A stretch of DNA of 64,000 nucleotides from the IMG/VR virus record IMGVR_UViG_3300042302_000394, positions 124,001-188,000 of that record, one strand, 5' to 3'. Both the position numbers and the translations under genes were made by a program. The stretch comes from a virus. Positions 32,301 to 40,130 of the stretch are shown here, in pieces. The notes under the pieces were generated by a model that saw nothing but the letters and a program-made list of their open reading frames with translations, did no database searches and was not told the origin of the DNA. Position 1 is the first letter of the stretch; each line of letters begins with the position of its first letter.

Positions 32301-33971
32301 TGCACCTGTTCCACTTCTTACAGCCACAATATGTAACCATCTATTTGTAACAAACGGACTTCCCGATGTTGCTATAGTATTGCCTACGCCGTATGTACCA
32401 ATATTTAAATTTCCACCGCTATCTGTTTGTAATTGTATACCTCCGTTTGTAGTGGTACCAAATATAATAGCGTTTGTTGGTATTGATGTAGGATAAGCCC
32501 AAAACTCTATAGTAAAGGCACTAGTTCCGAGCGTCATTGATTGTGCCGTTAAAAAGTCCCCAGTACCATCAAAGTAAGTACTGCCGTATCCACTATAACT
32601 AGTATTGGGTACAAACGGATCAAACCCTGATATAGCCAAATTTCCATTTACTGTTAGTGCAAAATTGTTTGTACTGTTATCAATAAATCTATTGCTCTGA
32701 CAAGTTAATAAAGTAGTACCTGCAATAGCAGTTAGTGGTACCGTAGGCGGTGTAAAGTTAGCTGTATAAACAGCAGAACCTTTGACTATTCTTACATTAG
32801 AAATATATCCGTTGAAGTCCCATCCACTGCCTGCATCTGGATTTCTACCAATGTAAAATGTACTTGCATTATCGGAGCCCGGGACAAGTGCGCCAGTAGC
32901 TGTTTGCGCTACACCGTTTAAGTACAGTATATTTGTTGTTCCGTCGTAACACATGGCAACATGATTCCACTGGTTCAAAGGAGCAGTATTGTTTGATAGT
33001 TGACTACTGCCAGTATTAAATAACCAAGTCACTTGTTGAGATGTGTTTACATCAAGTCGCCATCTTGCGGCGCCTGATGAAATTAATTGAACTTGTTTTG
33101 AGCTTGTTTGATAAAACCAACATTCAACAGTCCACGACCCGGAGCTTAGGTTAAATGCTACATTTCCCGGATTAGATATAAAATCACCAGTACCATCAAA
33201 GAAATTACTGTAATATCCAGGTGTATATGGACCGAAGTTATTTGGTCTAGTATCGCCAAATATAGATACTGGGAAGTTGTTTGTACTTGCATCGTCGACA
33301 AATACACTAGTTGCAGGGGAATTTGCACTAATCAATGTAGTGACATTTTTAAAGAAAGGGTCAGCGATCGTTATAGTAACAGTAAAGGCTCTGGGGCTTT
33401 CTTGTAATTCCACATCAATTGCTTCTATAGTAAAATTATAAAGTGTTTCAACACCCACTGCAACTAATCCAGTAATTAATCCACTGCTGGACAATGAAAC
33501 ACCGCTCGGTAAACTACTACCGGCTTGAACCGCATATGTTAGTGGTGAATCTCCGGTTGTTTCTAGTTGTATAGAGATGGCAGTATTTGCCGGTTGATCG
33601 GGCAATGTACTACCTGTTACCCAAGTAGGGTTTCCACTATAGGTTAACCCATTAACTCGTATTGCGACTCCACCATCGGGATTGACTACATACACTACAT
33701 ATGTACCCGCAACCTGTGCAGGAACCTGTACATTTAGGGTAGTACTATTTACAAATGTAACTGATGTTGCGTTTGCACTGCCTAAAATAACTTGACATCC
33801 TGAAACAAACTTAGTTCCTGTGAGTTTTATGTAACCACCGGATAGTAATACAGCGGTATCATCAATAATAGCATAACTGGCATCTGTTATTTGTACGTTG
33901 GTTAACGTAGGGCCGCCCAACGCGGCTAATGTTGCAGGTTGTATGTTGTCTTGACTAATTTGAGTAGGCAT
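29391..33971 (-). CDS. Giant tail fibre with six LamG domains
   Basis: 1526 residues. The start is an IPT/TIG-like Ig domain (about 20-115) like that of the next gene, then a putative Ig domain (LPSGVSLSSSGLITG), then six LamG/concanavalin-type lectin repeats, each opening with a Y/F-FDGTGD-like string and ending with GYISN(F/V)R...Y-x-A-x-F-x-P-P. Spacers carry LLTCQ(S/T)N and DNSTNNF. Such repeats bind glycans, so this is a receptor-binding or adhesive fibre. It is the last gene of the 25-kb fibre block. Confidence 0.8.
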   Translation of the reverse strand: MPTQISQDNIQPATLAALGGPTLTNVQITDASYAIIDDTAVLLSGGYIKLTGTKFVSGCQVILGSANATSVTFVNSTTLNVQVPAQVAGTYVVYVVNPDGGVAIRVNGLTYSGNPTWVTGSTLPDQPANTAISIQLETTGDSPLTYAVQAGSSLPSGVSLSSSGLITGLVAVGVETLYNFTIEAIDVELQESPRAFTVTITIADPFFKNVTTLISANSPATSVFVDDASTNNFPVSIFGDTRPNNFGPYTPGYYSNFFDGTGDFISNPGNVAFNLSSGSWTVECWFYQTSSKQVQLISSGAARWRLDVNTSQQVTWLFNTGSSQLSNNTAPLNQWNHVAMCYDGTTNILYLNGVAQTATGALVPGSDNASTFYIGRNPDAGSGWDFNGYISNVRIVKGSAVYTANFTPPTVPLTAIAGTTLLTCQSNRFIDNSTNNFALTVNGNLAISGFDPFVPNTSYSGYGSTYFDGTGDFLTAQSMTLGTSAFTIEFWAYPTSIPTNAIIFGTTTNGGIQLQTDSGGNLNIGTYGVGNTIATSGSPFVTNRWLHIVAVRSGTGANQTSIFFNGVRNVNGTVSTNYVAGPATIGGAASQMFFGYISNFRVVIGTAVYDPTQTTLTVPTEPLTAIAGTSLLTCQTNQPVNNNVFIDNSTNNFLITRNGNTTQGTFSPYGGGWSNYFDGTGDYLSIPDNAAFTLGTNDFTFECWVYPTSITSGNNNILAQWGTGNAWIFRYVAAGRLQFSGAATNVTGTTTAVVINQWNHVAITRSSSTVRLFVNGVLDATTGTIGALTDGASQVTVGAYSDGTSEYVTGYISNLRLVKGTALYTANFTPSTAPLQPIAGTSLLTCARNRLVDASPNNFAVTKAGDVSVQKFSPFTETSLPTPYYSNYFDGTGDYLTVPSNAAFNITSGSTDSFSCELWVNFATVSANRTIIDNGGLDTVSFSNWAIYLNASSQIAINWGASGAPGSSGIGVLPSSTVPVAGQWYHLALVKTNADWALFINGTRATSFNGLNTAAKTSASALYIGFGIIAGGGGHVGYISNVRIYNGATGSAPYAATSTTITVPTEPLTAIAGTSLLTCQSNTFIDNSTNNFAITAVGNTIPSQFAPFNVAYTTRQRYTPQVFGGSSRFDGTNDWIGSAQTNTTSVMNFASGQDFTMELWVYSTSGLADYTIANYGTYKEAYNSERVIWITNKSASIFISGGSNTSSVQYTALFPSSATLSTNSWNHIALVRSSNFIKVYVNGVGGTAVSAPGAAQPLSSRYDLAGPNGLWLGVNSTNWTAFNPVGVTGYISDFRYVKGTALYTSNFVPQNTPLTAVRNTVLLINGTGAGVYDSSGMNNYETVGDAKIDTTVVKFTGTESVKFDGNGDSLTYIGGASINFGTGDFTIELWVNMANTSTFSSFLRPDDGGSVVSFGYDWSTTQLKLDARNAVILNVTTTAVVANTWTHIAATRSGTSLRLFVNGTQVGSTTSNSTNFASATGLIYIGGSSFSAAHSVNGYISDFRITLGIARYTANFTPPTGVSLTQ

Positions 33972-33973
33972 AG

Positions 33974-34321
33974 TTATACTATTGTTATTCCATTCGGTTT
34001 TACTGCAACTTTTCCATTGTCAGTGGTTGTGACATAAACAATGTAATTTCCCACAGCTAGTGCAGGTACTTGAATATTTATTCTAACAGAGCTTACAAAT
34101 GTAACTGTGCTGGCCAGTGCTGTACCTATCACAACATTGATGTTACTTGAAAAATTAGATCCGTTGATGATTGCAAACCCACCTGTTGTGCCTATTGTGG
34201 TTCCGCCTGTTGCAATATAAGAACCATTAGCAACCTGCACGCTGGTAATTTTAGGGCCAGATATATATATAATATCCAATGTACTGGGCTGAATATTGTT
34301 CGATGATATTTGAGTAGTCAT
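33974..34321 (-). CDS. IPT/TIG domain fibre accessory
   Basis: 115 residues: MTTQISSNNIQPSTLD... followed by one IPT/TIG-type Ig domain (INGSNFSSNINVVIG). It is a paralogue of the first 115 residues of the LamG fibre, which starts MPTQISQDNIQPATLAALG; the pair probably arose by duplication. Two bases separate the genes. It may form a base or adaptor for the fibre. Confidence 0.7.
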   Translation of the reverse strand: MTTQISSNNIQPSTLDIIYISGPKITSVQVANGSYIATGGTTIGTTGGFAIINGSNFSSNINVVIGTALASTVTFVSSVRINIQVPALAVGNYIVYVTTTDNGKVAVKPNGITIV

Positions 34322-34348
34322 TTATTTAAATTTTGATCAAATAACGTT

Positions 34349-34714
34349 TCAAGACAGCGTGAGTAGAATCCAAGATTGTGTATCTTCGTCCCATGTATAT
34401 GTTTCACCGTCAGTTGGATACGGTACTGGAGCAGTCCATTGGCTGGTATCTGTGTCAAGAACCCAACTTGGATAGGGACTGGGAGGTATAAATGCGTCTA
34501 ATTCTAGATCATATGTATGGCCCGTGCCCGCATAATTTTTTCTAAAATTAGCATTGTAACTGGTTTGAACCCAATTTCCACCCAATAACTGTGTACAAAA
34601 TTCTTGACCCAATTGTTCACTTTCATTACCGTTAGCATCCAATAAAACATCGTTGTTTACTACGATTACTTGAATTACTGAATTATTTTCATCTAGTTGG
34701 GCAAAATGTGCCAT
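34349..34714 (-). CDS. Conserved small tail-associated protein
   Basis: 121 residues starting MAHFAQLDENNSVIQVIVVN, with AAAGGAAAAGAT upstream. The whole sequence, including GGNWVQTSYNANFRKNYAG, looks like a small protein common in cyanophages and other T4-like environmental phages beside fibre genes. Role in tail or fibre structure is likely; no catalysis. Confidence 0.7.
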   Translation of the reverse strand: MAHFAQLDENNSVIQVIVVNNDVLLDANGNESEQLGQEFCTQLLGGNWVQTSYNANFRKNYAGTGHTYDLELDAFIPPSPYPSWVLDTDTSQWTAPVPYPTDGETYTWDEDTQSWILLTLS

Positions 34715-34731
34715 ATCTTTTCCTTTAATAT

Positions 34732-35670
34732 TTAAAATGTAATAGAGCCTGAGCCAATGAAGGAGTAGATTCTAAAACCGTTCAATAATGTAATAGTTGG
34801 ACCACCAGTAGTAGATGTGGCCGCCGGGTACGCACTTGAGTATCTAAGTACCACAACTCCGGACGAACCGGCGGTACCTGTCGAACCTGTGCCACCACCA
34901 CCACCGCCACCACCCGTGTTTGCATCGCCAGCAACTGGTCTATTACCTGCGGCGGTTGGAGCGCCTTGGCCACCTGGTGAATAAGTTACAGCAGAGCCCC
35001 TAATACCATTAGATAACCCTGCACCTCCGGCGGCCAGCACTATACCAGCACCGTTTGCGCCCACGCCGCCAGCTCCACCACCACCTGCGCCGCCGCCGCC
35101 GCTGGTGCCAGTTTCTGCTGTAGATCCACCGTTTCTACCGTAAACTCCGCCTGCACCAGCAGCGCCACTGGAGTTGGCGCCACCGCCTCCAGACCCATTT
35201 CCGGAACTATTTCCGGCACGAGTTGCAGCATAACTAGAGCCAGTACCACCGGCAGTTCCACCAAAACCTCCTCCATTGGCTGTGACAGAATACGCAACTG
35301 CTCCTGCTGTTGTAATACTGCTATTACCTCCGTTGGTTTGAGTTCTACTGGCCACGCCTCCAATTGTGCCGCCGCCGCCTACTGTGATGATATAGGTTTG
35401 GCCAATCTCAAAATTCTGAGAAGACAATGTTAAGTATGCGCCGCCGCCGCCACCTCCGCCGCCACGTGCATTATTTGCTCCGGCACCGCCCGCTCCACCC
35501 CCTCCGACTATAAGTATATCATCAACAGGTATACGAAACAGCGGCGGCCAGGTATTAGTTTGTCTAGCCTGCATTTGCTGAGTAACATTAAAAACTCCAT
35601 TTATCGCCGCTACTGCGCTAATAGTTGGGGGTGTAGCCGATATTATTCCGCCAAGGTACCGTTTTACCAT
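34732..35670 (-). CDS. Glycine-rich adhesin, cassette copy 2
   Basis: 312 residues with many Gly-rich loops (GGGGAGGAGANNARGGGGGG) between strand segments, like the polyglycine-sandwich adhesin gp38 of T-even phages. It ends GFRIYSFIGSGSITF, shared with the paralogue at 36551-37465. Likely the receptor-binding tip for the collagen-like fibre. Third gene of a duplicated three-gene cassette. Confidence 0.75.
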   Translation of the reverse strand: MVKRYLGGIISATPPTISAVAAINGVFNVTQQMQARQTNTWPPLFRIPVDDILIVGGGGAGGAGANNARGGGGGGGGAYLTLSSQNFEIGQTYIITVGGGGTIGGVASRTQTNGGNSSITTAGAVAYSVTANGGGFGGTAGGTGSSYAATRAGNSSGNGSGGGGANSSGAAGAGGVYGRNGGSTAETGTSGGGGAGGGGAGGVGANGAGIVLAAGGAGLSNGIRGSAVTYSPGGQGAPTAAGNRPVAGDANTGGGGGGGGTGSTGTAGSSGVVVLRYSSAYPAATSTTGGPTITLLNGFRIYSFIGSGSITF

Positions 35671-35671
35671 G

Positions 35672-36043
35672 TTAACTTATATCCTCATAACTACAAGTAA
35701 CTATCAATGAATTTCCTGTCGCCGCCGCAGCGCCTAGACTATTGTTTTCTTCTAAATAGTACTGACTAGTTTTGTCAATAACGTTCAATGTTGCTCCCGC
35801 CGGCACCGCTGCATTACTTATAATTGCAAACGCAGCACCTCCTATGCTTGCAGTATTATACCAACTTACAGTTACATTGGTTGCTGTGGCTCCATAATTT
35901 GCCACGTTCAATGTGTTGACTTTCAAACATTTTCCACTATCTGATGGATTATTCAACACTGTAGTAGTTGATGTTGTGGTAAGACTAGTTCCGGTGGTCT
36001 TACCTGTAATTGTTGTTGCGCCGATTAAGTTTGGTGCTGTCAT
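35672..36043 (-). CDS. Small beta-rich fibre protein, cassette copy 2
   Basis: 123 residues from ATG 36043, which has a GGAGGATAAT site. Starts MTAPNLIGATTITGKTTGTS and ends with LIVTCSYEDIS. Paralogue of 37465-37818 (ends LQAVCSYEEIQ). The fold is probably a jelly-roll or Ig type; it may link fibre and adhesin. Confidence 0.65.
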   Translation of the reverse strand: MTAPNLIGATTITGKTTGTSLTTTSTTTVLNNPSDSGKCLKVNTLNVANYGATATNVTVSWYNTASIGGAAFAIISNAAVPAGATLNVIDKTSQYYLEENNSLGAAAATGNSLIVTCSYEDIS

Positions 36044-36044
36044 A

Positions 36045-36506
36045 TTATCCTCCAAAGACTAAATTGTATCCTGCTATTGCTGCGTTGCTAGTTCCGCCGG
36101 ATCCACCAGAGCCACCAGAGCCACTAATGATTATTTCTCTTATCTGTATGGCCATATTTGTTGTAGGTGCTGTGACAAATATTAAGTTTGTGCCACTAAC
36201 AGTATAATCAGTTGTGGGAAACTGCATAATACCGTTTTCAAATACAAACACACTGTTTACAGTCAATCCGTTCGTAATGGTAAAGGTTGTATTACTACCA
36301 TTACCTGTGTAATTTCTAGTTACAAAATTTATTGATGCGCTGCTGCCTTGACTACCTGTATATCCAATATCACCCTTTGAACCAGTATATCCCAATTCTC
36401 CCTGGGGTGGAACAACTTCCCAGCCCTCGCCATTAAACTTCCATGTTCTAGTTCCTAGAGTATAGAGAGCGTCGAGGGCCGGTGATGATGGAAAATTTAA
36501 TGACAT
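36045..36506 (-). CDS. Short collagen-like fibre protein, cassette copy 2
   Basis: 153 residues. SLNFPSSPALDALYTLGTRT, then a short G-x-y run ([16 protein letters not shown]), a strand-rich domain and a Gly/Ser-rich end (NLVFGG). Matches in layout the longer 659-residue fibre of cassette copy 1. Likely a trimeric fibre segment. Confidence 0.7.
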   Translation of the reverse strand: MSLNFPSSPALDALYTLGTRTWKFNGEGWEVVPPQGELGYTGSKGDIGYTGSQGSSASINFVTRNYTGNGSNTTFTITNGLTVNSVFVFENGIMQFPTTDYTVSGTNLIFVTAPTTNMAIQIREIIISGSGGSGGSGGTSNAAIAGYNLVFGG

Positions 36507-36550
36507 AATATTGTATACTTATCTGTTGTTTGATAACTGATTGTTACTTT

Positions 36551-37465
36551 TTAGAATGTTATGCTACCGGACCCGGTGAAGGTATAGATTCTAAATCCAC
36601 CAACTGTGGTAATTGTAGGGCTTCCTGTTGTGGCTGATGCTGCATTGAATCTGTCTGGATAGCGAATGATGACAATGCCAGATCCACCACCACCGCCAGC
36701 ACTGGTAGTGTTGCCGGCGCCACCGCCGCCACCACCTGTATTAGAAGTTCCCGGGGCAAACCCGCCGCTAGCTCTACCACCTTGGCCACCACCGCCAGCG
36801 CCTCCTGCAGGAAAAAAGCCAGCCGTTCCAGCAAAATGTCCGCCGCCTCCGCCGCCTGCATAGGTTACGGCATTTCCTGAAATAGCCGATGATGTTCCTG
36901 CGCCGCCAGCGCCGCCGCCAGTAGTATTGCCGGCAAATCCAGTACCACCTGCTCCACCACCACCACCAGCTGAAAACTGTGGGCTACCGGGACCTCCTTG
37001 TCCACCATTACTACCTTGAGACGGAGTTGTAGACGGGGTATTACCGTCGCCGGCAGCTCCACTAGTATAGGAGCCACCTCCTCCTGAACCACCCGCAGCA
37101 CCTGCTCCGGCATTGCTAACACCACCTCTACCTCCACCGGTAGAAGTTATAGAAGAAAACACAGAGTTCACTCCGCTTGCAGCAGTAGTGCCGCCACTAC
37201 CTCCTGCACCTACTGTTATTGTATAACTTACTTGACTTGCAATACTTAAAGTTCCGGTTCTAAATCCTCCTGCGCCACCACCACCATAATTGCTGCCGCC
37301 GCCGCCGCCAGCAACAACTAGATATTCAACTTCAGATACGATAAACCCCGGTGGCCATCTATTAAAGTTTTGCTGTTGTTCACTAATAGACCATATACCT
37401 GAAGATCCTAGCAGAGGATCTGGTGTATTCAACGAACCTATAAGGCCGCCATTATTCCTGCCCAT
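36551..37465 (-). CDS. Glycine-rich adhesin, cassette copy 1
   Basis: 304 residues with repeated Gly-rich loops and short strands (GVNSVFSSITSTGGGRGG). It ends GFRIYTFTGSGSITF like its paralogue at 34732-35670. Comparable to T-even gp38 adhesins. Overlaps the upstream gene at its start. Variation in the Gly-rich loops between the two copies would give different receptor ranges. Confidence 0.75.
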   Translation of the reverse strand: MGRNNGGLIGSLNTPDPLLGSSGIWSISEQQQNFNRWPPGFIVSEVEYLVVAGGGGGSNYGGGGAGGFRTGTLSIASQVSYTITVGAGGSGGTTAASGVNSVFSSITSTGGGRGGVSNAGAGAAGGSGGGGSYTSGAAGDGNTPSTTPSQGSNGGQGGPGSPQFSAGGGGGAGGTGFAGNTTGGGAGGAGTSSAISGNAVTYAGGGGGGHFAGTAGFFPAGGAGGGGQGGRASGGFAPGTSNTGGGGGGAGNTTSAGGGGGSGIVIIRYPDRFNAASATTGSPTITTVGGFRIYTFTGSGSITF

Positions 37466-37818
37466 TACTGAATTTCCTCATATGAGCACACTGCCTGTAG
37501 ACGAGAATTGACCCCAGCAGTCAATCTCAATGTATCACCTTCTTCTAGATAAATTGATTTATTAATTACATCTAGTGTTGCATCAGCAGGTACAACTACA
37601 GTTTTGGCAATGTGATATGCAACACTGCTTCTAAACACATCTACAGTGACGGATTCATTATTTGTACCATCCACATTACTAATGTATAATGCGCTGATTT
37701 TCAACACAGTGTTGCTGGCAGTGCTGTTGGTAACAATAGCAGTTGCGGCAGTTGTTATTGATTGAACTGCGGTTTTTGGTGTAATTGTTGTTAAACTTAA
37801 TAAATTTGGTGTTGCCAT
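37465..37818 (-). CDS. Small beta-rich fibre protein, cassette copy 1
   Basis: 117 residues from ATG 37818 (MATPNLLSLTTITPKTAVQS), preceded by GGAGGATAAC. Paralogue of the gene at 35672-36043. Beta-rich with no motif. Lies between collagen-like fibre and adhesin genes in the same order as in the other cassette. Confidence 0.65.
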   Translation of the reverse strand: MATPNLLSLTTITPKTAVQSITTAATAIVTNSTASNTVLKISALYISNVDGTNNESVTVDVFRSSVAYHIAKTVVVPADATLDVINKSIYLEEGDTLRLTAGVNSRLQAVCSYEEIQ

Positions 37819-37819
37819 G

Positions 37820-39799
37820 TTATCCTCCAAAACTAAACACTGTGCCTAGTCCATAAACTTGTGAAGCGGTTAAGCCGCCCCCGCTGCCTGTCCCTACACT
37901 TCCAGTAAATCCAAGAGTACCTGGATTACTGAACTCTACCCACTGAGTAGAATTGCCGTCATCTATATAAAAATATTGTATGCCCGTGTCAGTATCAATC
38001 CAAACATCACCTAATGATGGTGTGACTGGTGGCGTCGCAGATATTGTTGCTACTACTGCTCCTCGACTACCAGTGAATCCGACTCCTTGACTACCAGTGA
38101 ATCCAACTCCCTGACTACCAGTGAATCCTTGACTACCCACAAATCCATTAATACCTTGACTACCAGTGAATCCAACTCCCTGACTACCAGTGAATCCTTG
38201 ACTTCCGTCATATCCATTAATACCTTGACTACCAGTGAATCCAACTCCCTGACTACCAGTGAATCCTTGACTTCCCACAAATCCAACACTGCCAGTAAAT
38301 CCCTGACTACCGGTATAGCCAATATCCCCCTGCGGCCCAACAATGCTGCCAACTGCATTCCATGTTGAACCAGTCCAAACATTAAGATATCCATTGTCTG
38401 TTGTAATGTATCCGTCGCCTATATTGCCTGAATAAGGATCAGGTAACGCAGTGTAAGTAGAAGTAGACCCAACGATAGCCACAGAAGTTCCGTCATTTCC
38501 TTGACTACCAGTATATCCTTGACTACCAGTATATCCAATAACAGTGCTTGCCGAACCAGTGAATCCGACTCCTTGTGATCCAGTATAGCCAATATCTCCT
38601 TGACTACCTGTATAACCTTGACTGCCAGTAAATCCTTGACTTCCGGTATAGCCAATATCTCCTTGACTACCCACAAATCCAACACTGCCAGTAAATCCTT
38701 GACTCCCGGTATAGCCAATATCTCCTTGACTACCCACAAATCCAACACTGCCAGTAAATCCTTGACTTCCGGTATAGCCAATATCTCCTTGACTACCTGT
38801 ATAACCTTGACTACCAGTAAATCCTTGACTTCCGGTATAGCCAATATCTCCTTGACTACCTGTATAACCTTGACTACCAGTGAACCCCTGACTACCAGTA
38901 AATCCCTGACTACCAGTAAATCCCTGACTACCAGTATAGCCAATATCTCCCTGACTGCCAGTATAACCATCAGCGCCATCTGAGCCATTAGTACCGTCTG
39001 TACCCGGGTCTCCTTGGCTACCTGTATATCCCGTATCGCCTTGACTACCAGTATACCCTTGTGATCCGTCATAGCCTCTAGATCCAGTATATCCGTAGCC
39101 TACACTGATTCCATTTCTGAATATCTCTCCGGCAATTTGTAGATCCTTACCAATGCCCGCGCCACCGGCAACTACTAACGCACCAGTTTCTGTTGATACG
39201 GAGTTAGTATCATTGTCCACTGTGAATACATCATCAGTGACAATAGATGTTGTAGTAATTGTAGTCAGCTGTATTGTTAACTTTTCAGCAACAATCTCAC
39301 CACCTACATATAGGTTTCCGCCGATGCCCACTCCGCCTGCTACTACTAATGAGCCCGTAACAGTTGATGTTGACTGTGTTGCAGTTGTCAACACTATGCT
39401 GGCAGCAGTTATAGTAGAATTGGCATTTATTCCACTAGTGAATAACGTTCCATTCTGATATAGGTCACCGCCAAAGTATATATTGCCACCGACTCCTAGG
39501 CCGCCAGAAATAACCAATGCACCCGTTGTAGTGCTAGTAGATTCTGTGTCATTGACTATTGATAGGATACCGCTTACAGTTCCTGTAGTTATTGTAACAA
39601 AATCTAAAGTTAGATTAGTTAATGTTTGTGACCAATATCTTAAACCATCGATACTACCTAATAATACAGAATTGTCATCGTTGGGTAGACCCAAGTCAGG
39701 TTCCGCTTGACTTACATCTAAATATTCGTAGCGATCAACGGAGAGTTGCCCTCCGCTTAACTTTTTTATCTTACCGCTGAAGAGTCTGCTCTTACTCAT
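37820..39799 (-). CDS. Collagen-like tail fibre, cassette copy 1
   Basis: 659 residues. A beta-helical N-terminal part with three similar repeats (TGALVVAGGVGIGGNLYVGG) is followed by a long G-x-y collagen-like stretch of GYTGSQG, GFTGSQG and [10 protein letters not shown] units, interrupted by a [20 protein letters not shown] domain, and an FGG end. Such sequences form trimeric rods. The gene overlaps the upstream one by eight bases. Confidence 0.78.
   Translation of the reverse strand: MSKSRLFSGKIKKLSGGQLSVDRYEYLDVSQAEPDLGLPNDDNSVLLGSIDGLRYWSQTLTNLTLDFVTITTGTVSGILSIVNDTESTSTTTGALVISGGLGVGGNIYFGGDLYQNGTLFTSGINANSTITAASIVLTTATQSTSTVTGSLVVAGGVGIGGNLYVGGEIVAEKLTIQLTTITTTSIVTDDVFTVDNDTNSVSTETGALVVAGGAGIGKDLQIAGEIFRNGISVGYGYTGSRGYDGSQGYTGSQGDTGYTGSQGDPGTDGTNGSDGADGYTGSQGDIGYTGSQGFTGSQGFTGSQGFTGSQGYTGSQGDIGYTGSQGFTGSQGYTGSQGDIGYTGSQGFTGSVGFVGSQGDIGYTGSQGFTGSVGFVGSQGDIGYTGSQGFTGSQGYTGSQGDIGYTGSQGVGFTGSASTVIGYTGSQGYTGSQGNDGTSVAIVGSTSTYTALPDPYSGNIGDGYITTDNGYLNVWTGSTWNAVGSIVGPQGDIGYTGSQGFTGSVGFVGSQGFTGSQGVGFTGSQGINGYDGSQGFTGSQGVGFTGSQGINGFVGSQGFTGSQGVGFTGSQGVGFTGSRGAVVATISATPPVTPSLGDVWIDTDTGIQYFYIDDGNSTQWVEFSNPGTLGFTGSVGTGSGGGLTASQVYGLGTVFSFGG
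38041..39080 (-). repeat. Coding tandem repeats (GYTGSQG collagen-like)
   Basis: Imperfect repeats of 9 to about 60 bases encode G-x-y triplets. Long near-identical blocks (for example at 38640-38780) offer sites for length change by recombination or slippage. Confidence 0.8.
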
Positions 39800-40127
39800 T
39801 GCTTGTTTCTAGAATACTTAGAATTAAATTTACACTGTTATTGGCACCGGCGCTGGCAGTAACAGATGAACCTGTTTCGATTACCAATTTACCTGTAGTT
39901 ACTTCAGCCGCATCATTAACAGGGATTTCAAAATCTTTTAACATGACAAAATTTGTATCATTTTTAATCAAGGTAAATCTAACAGTAACTGGGTCATTAC
40001 CTATGTTGTTTGCCTGAGCGCCTAGTACGATGGTAGTAATATCAGCCGGCGTTTCATATATTGTCTGCGTCGATGTTGTTAACTCGAATGCCATAGTTTT
40101 AAACGAATTTAAGGGTAGCGTTGCCAT
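39792..40127 (-). CDS. Small beta-rich virion protein
   Basis: 111 residues starting MATLPLNSFKTMAFELTTST. Beta-rich, with TIYETPADITTIVLGAQANN, a type I recall near tail genes in T4-like environmental phages. AGGATCC lies upstream. Probably structural; no catalytic motif. Confidence 0.6.
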   Translation of the reverse strand: MATLPLNSFKTMAFELTTSTQTIYETPADITTIVLGAQANNIGNDPVTVRFTLIKNDTNFVMLKDFEIPVNDAAEVTTGKLVIETGSSVTASAGANNSVNLILSILETSNE

Positions 40128-40130
40128 TTT

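Noticed and set aside
36559-37137. Alternative minus-strand and plus-strand frames within the Gly-rich adhesin
   Set aside because: They are produced by GGN-rich codons; the frame ending in GSGSITF is supported by its paralogue at 34732.
38041-39080. Regular repeats resembling a CRISPR array
   Set aside because: Units are in frame and encode G-x-y triplets of a collagen-like fibre; repeat length varies and there are no unique spacers of constant size.
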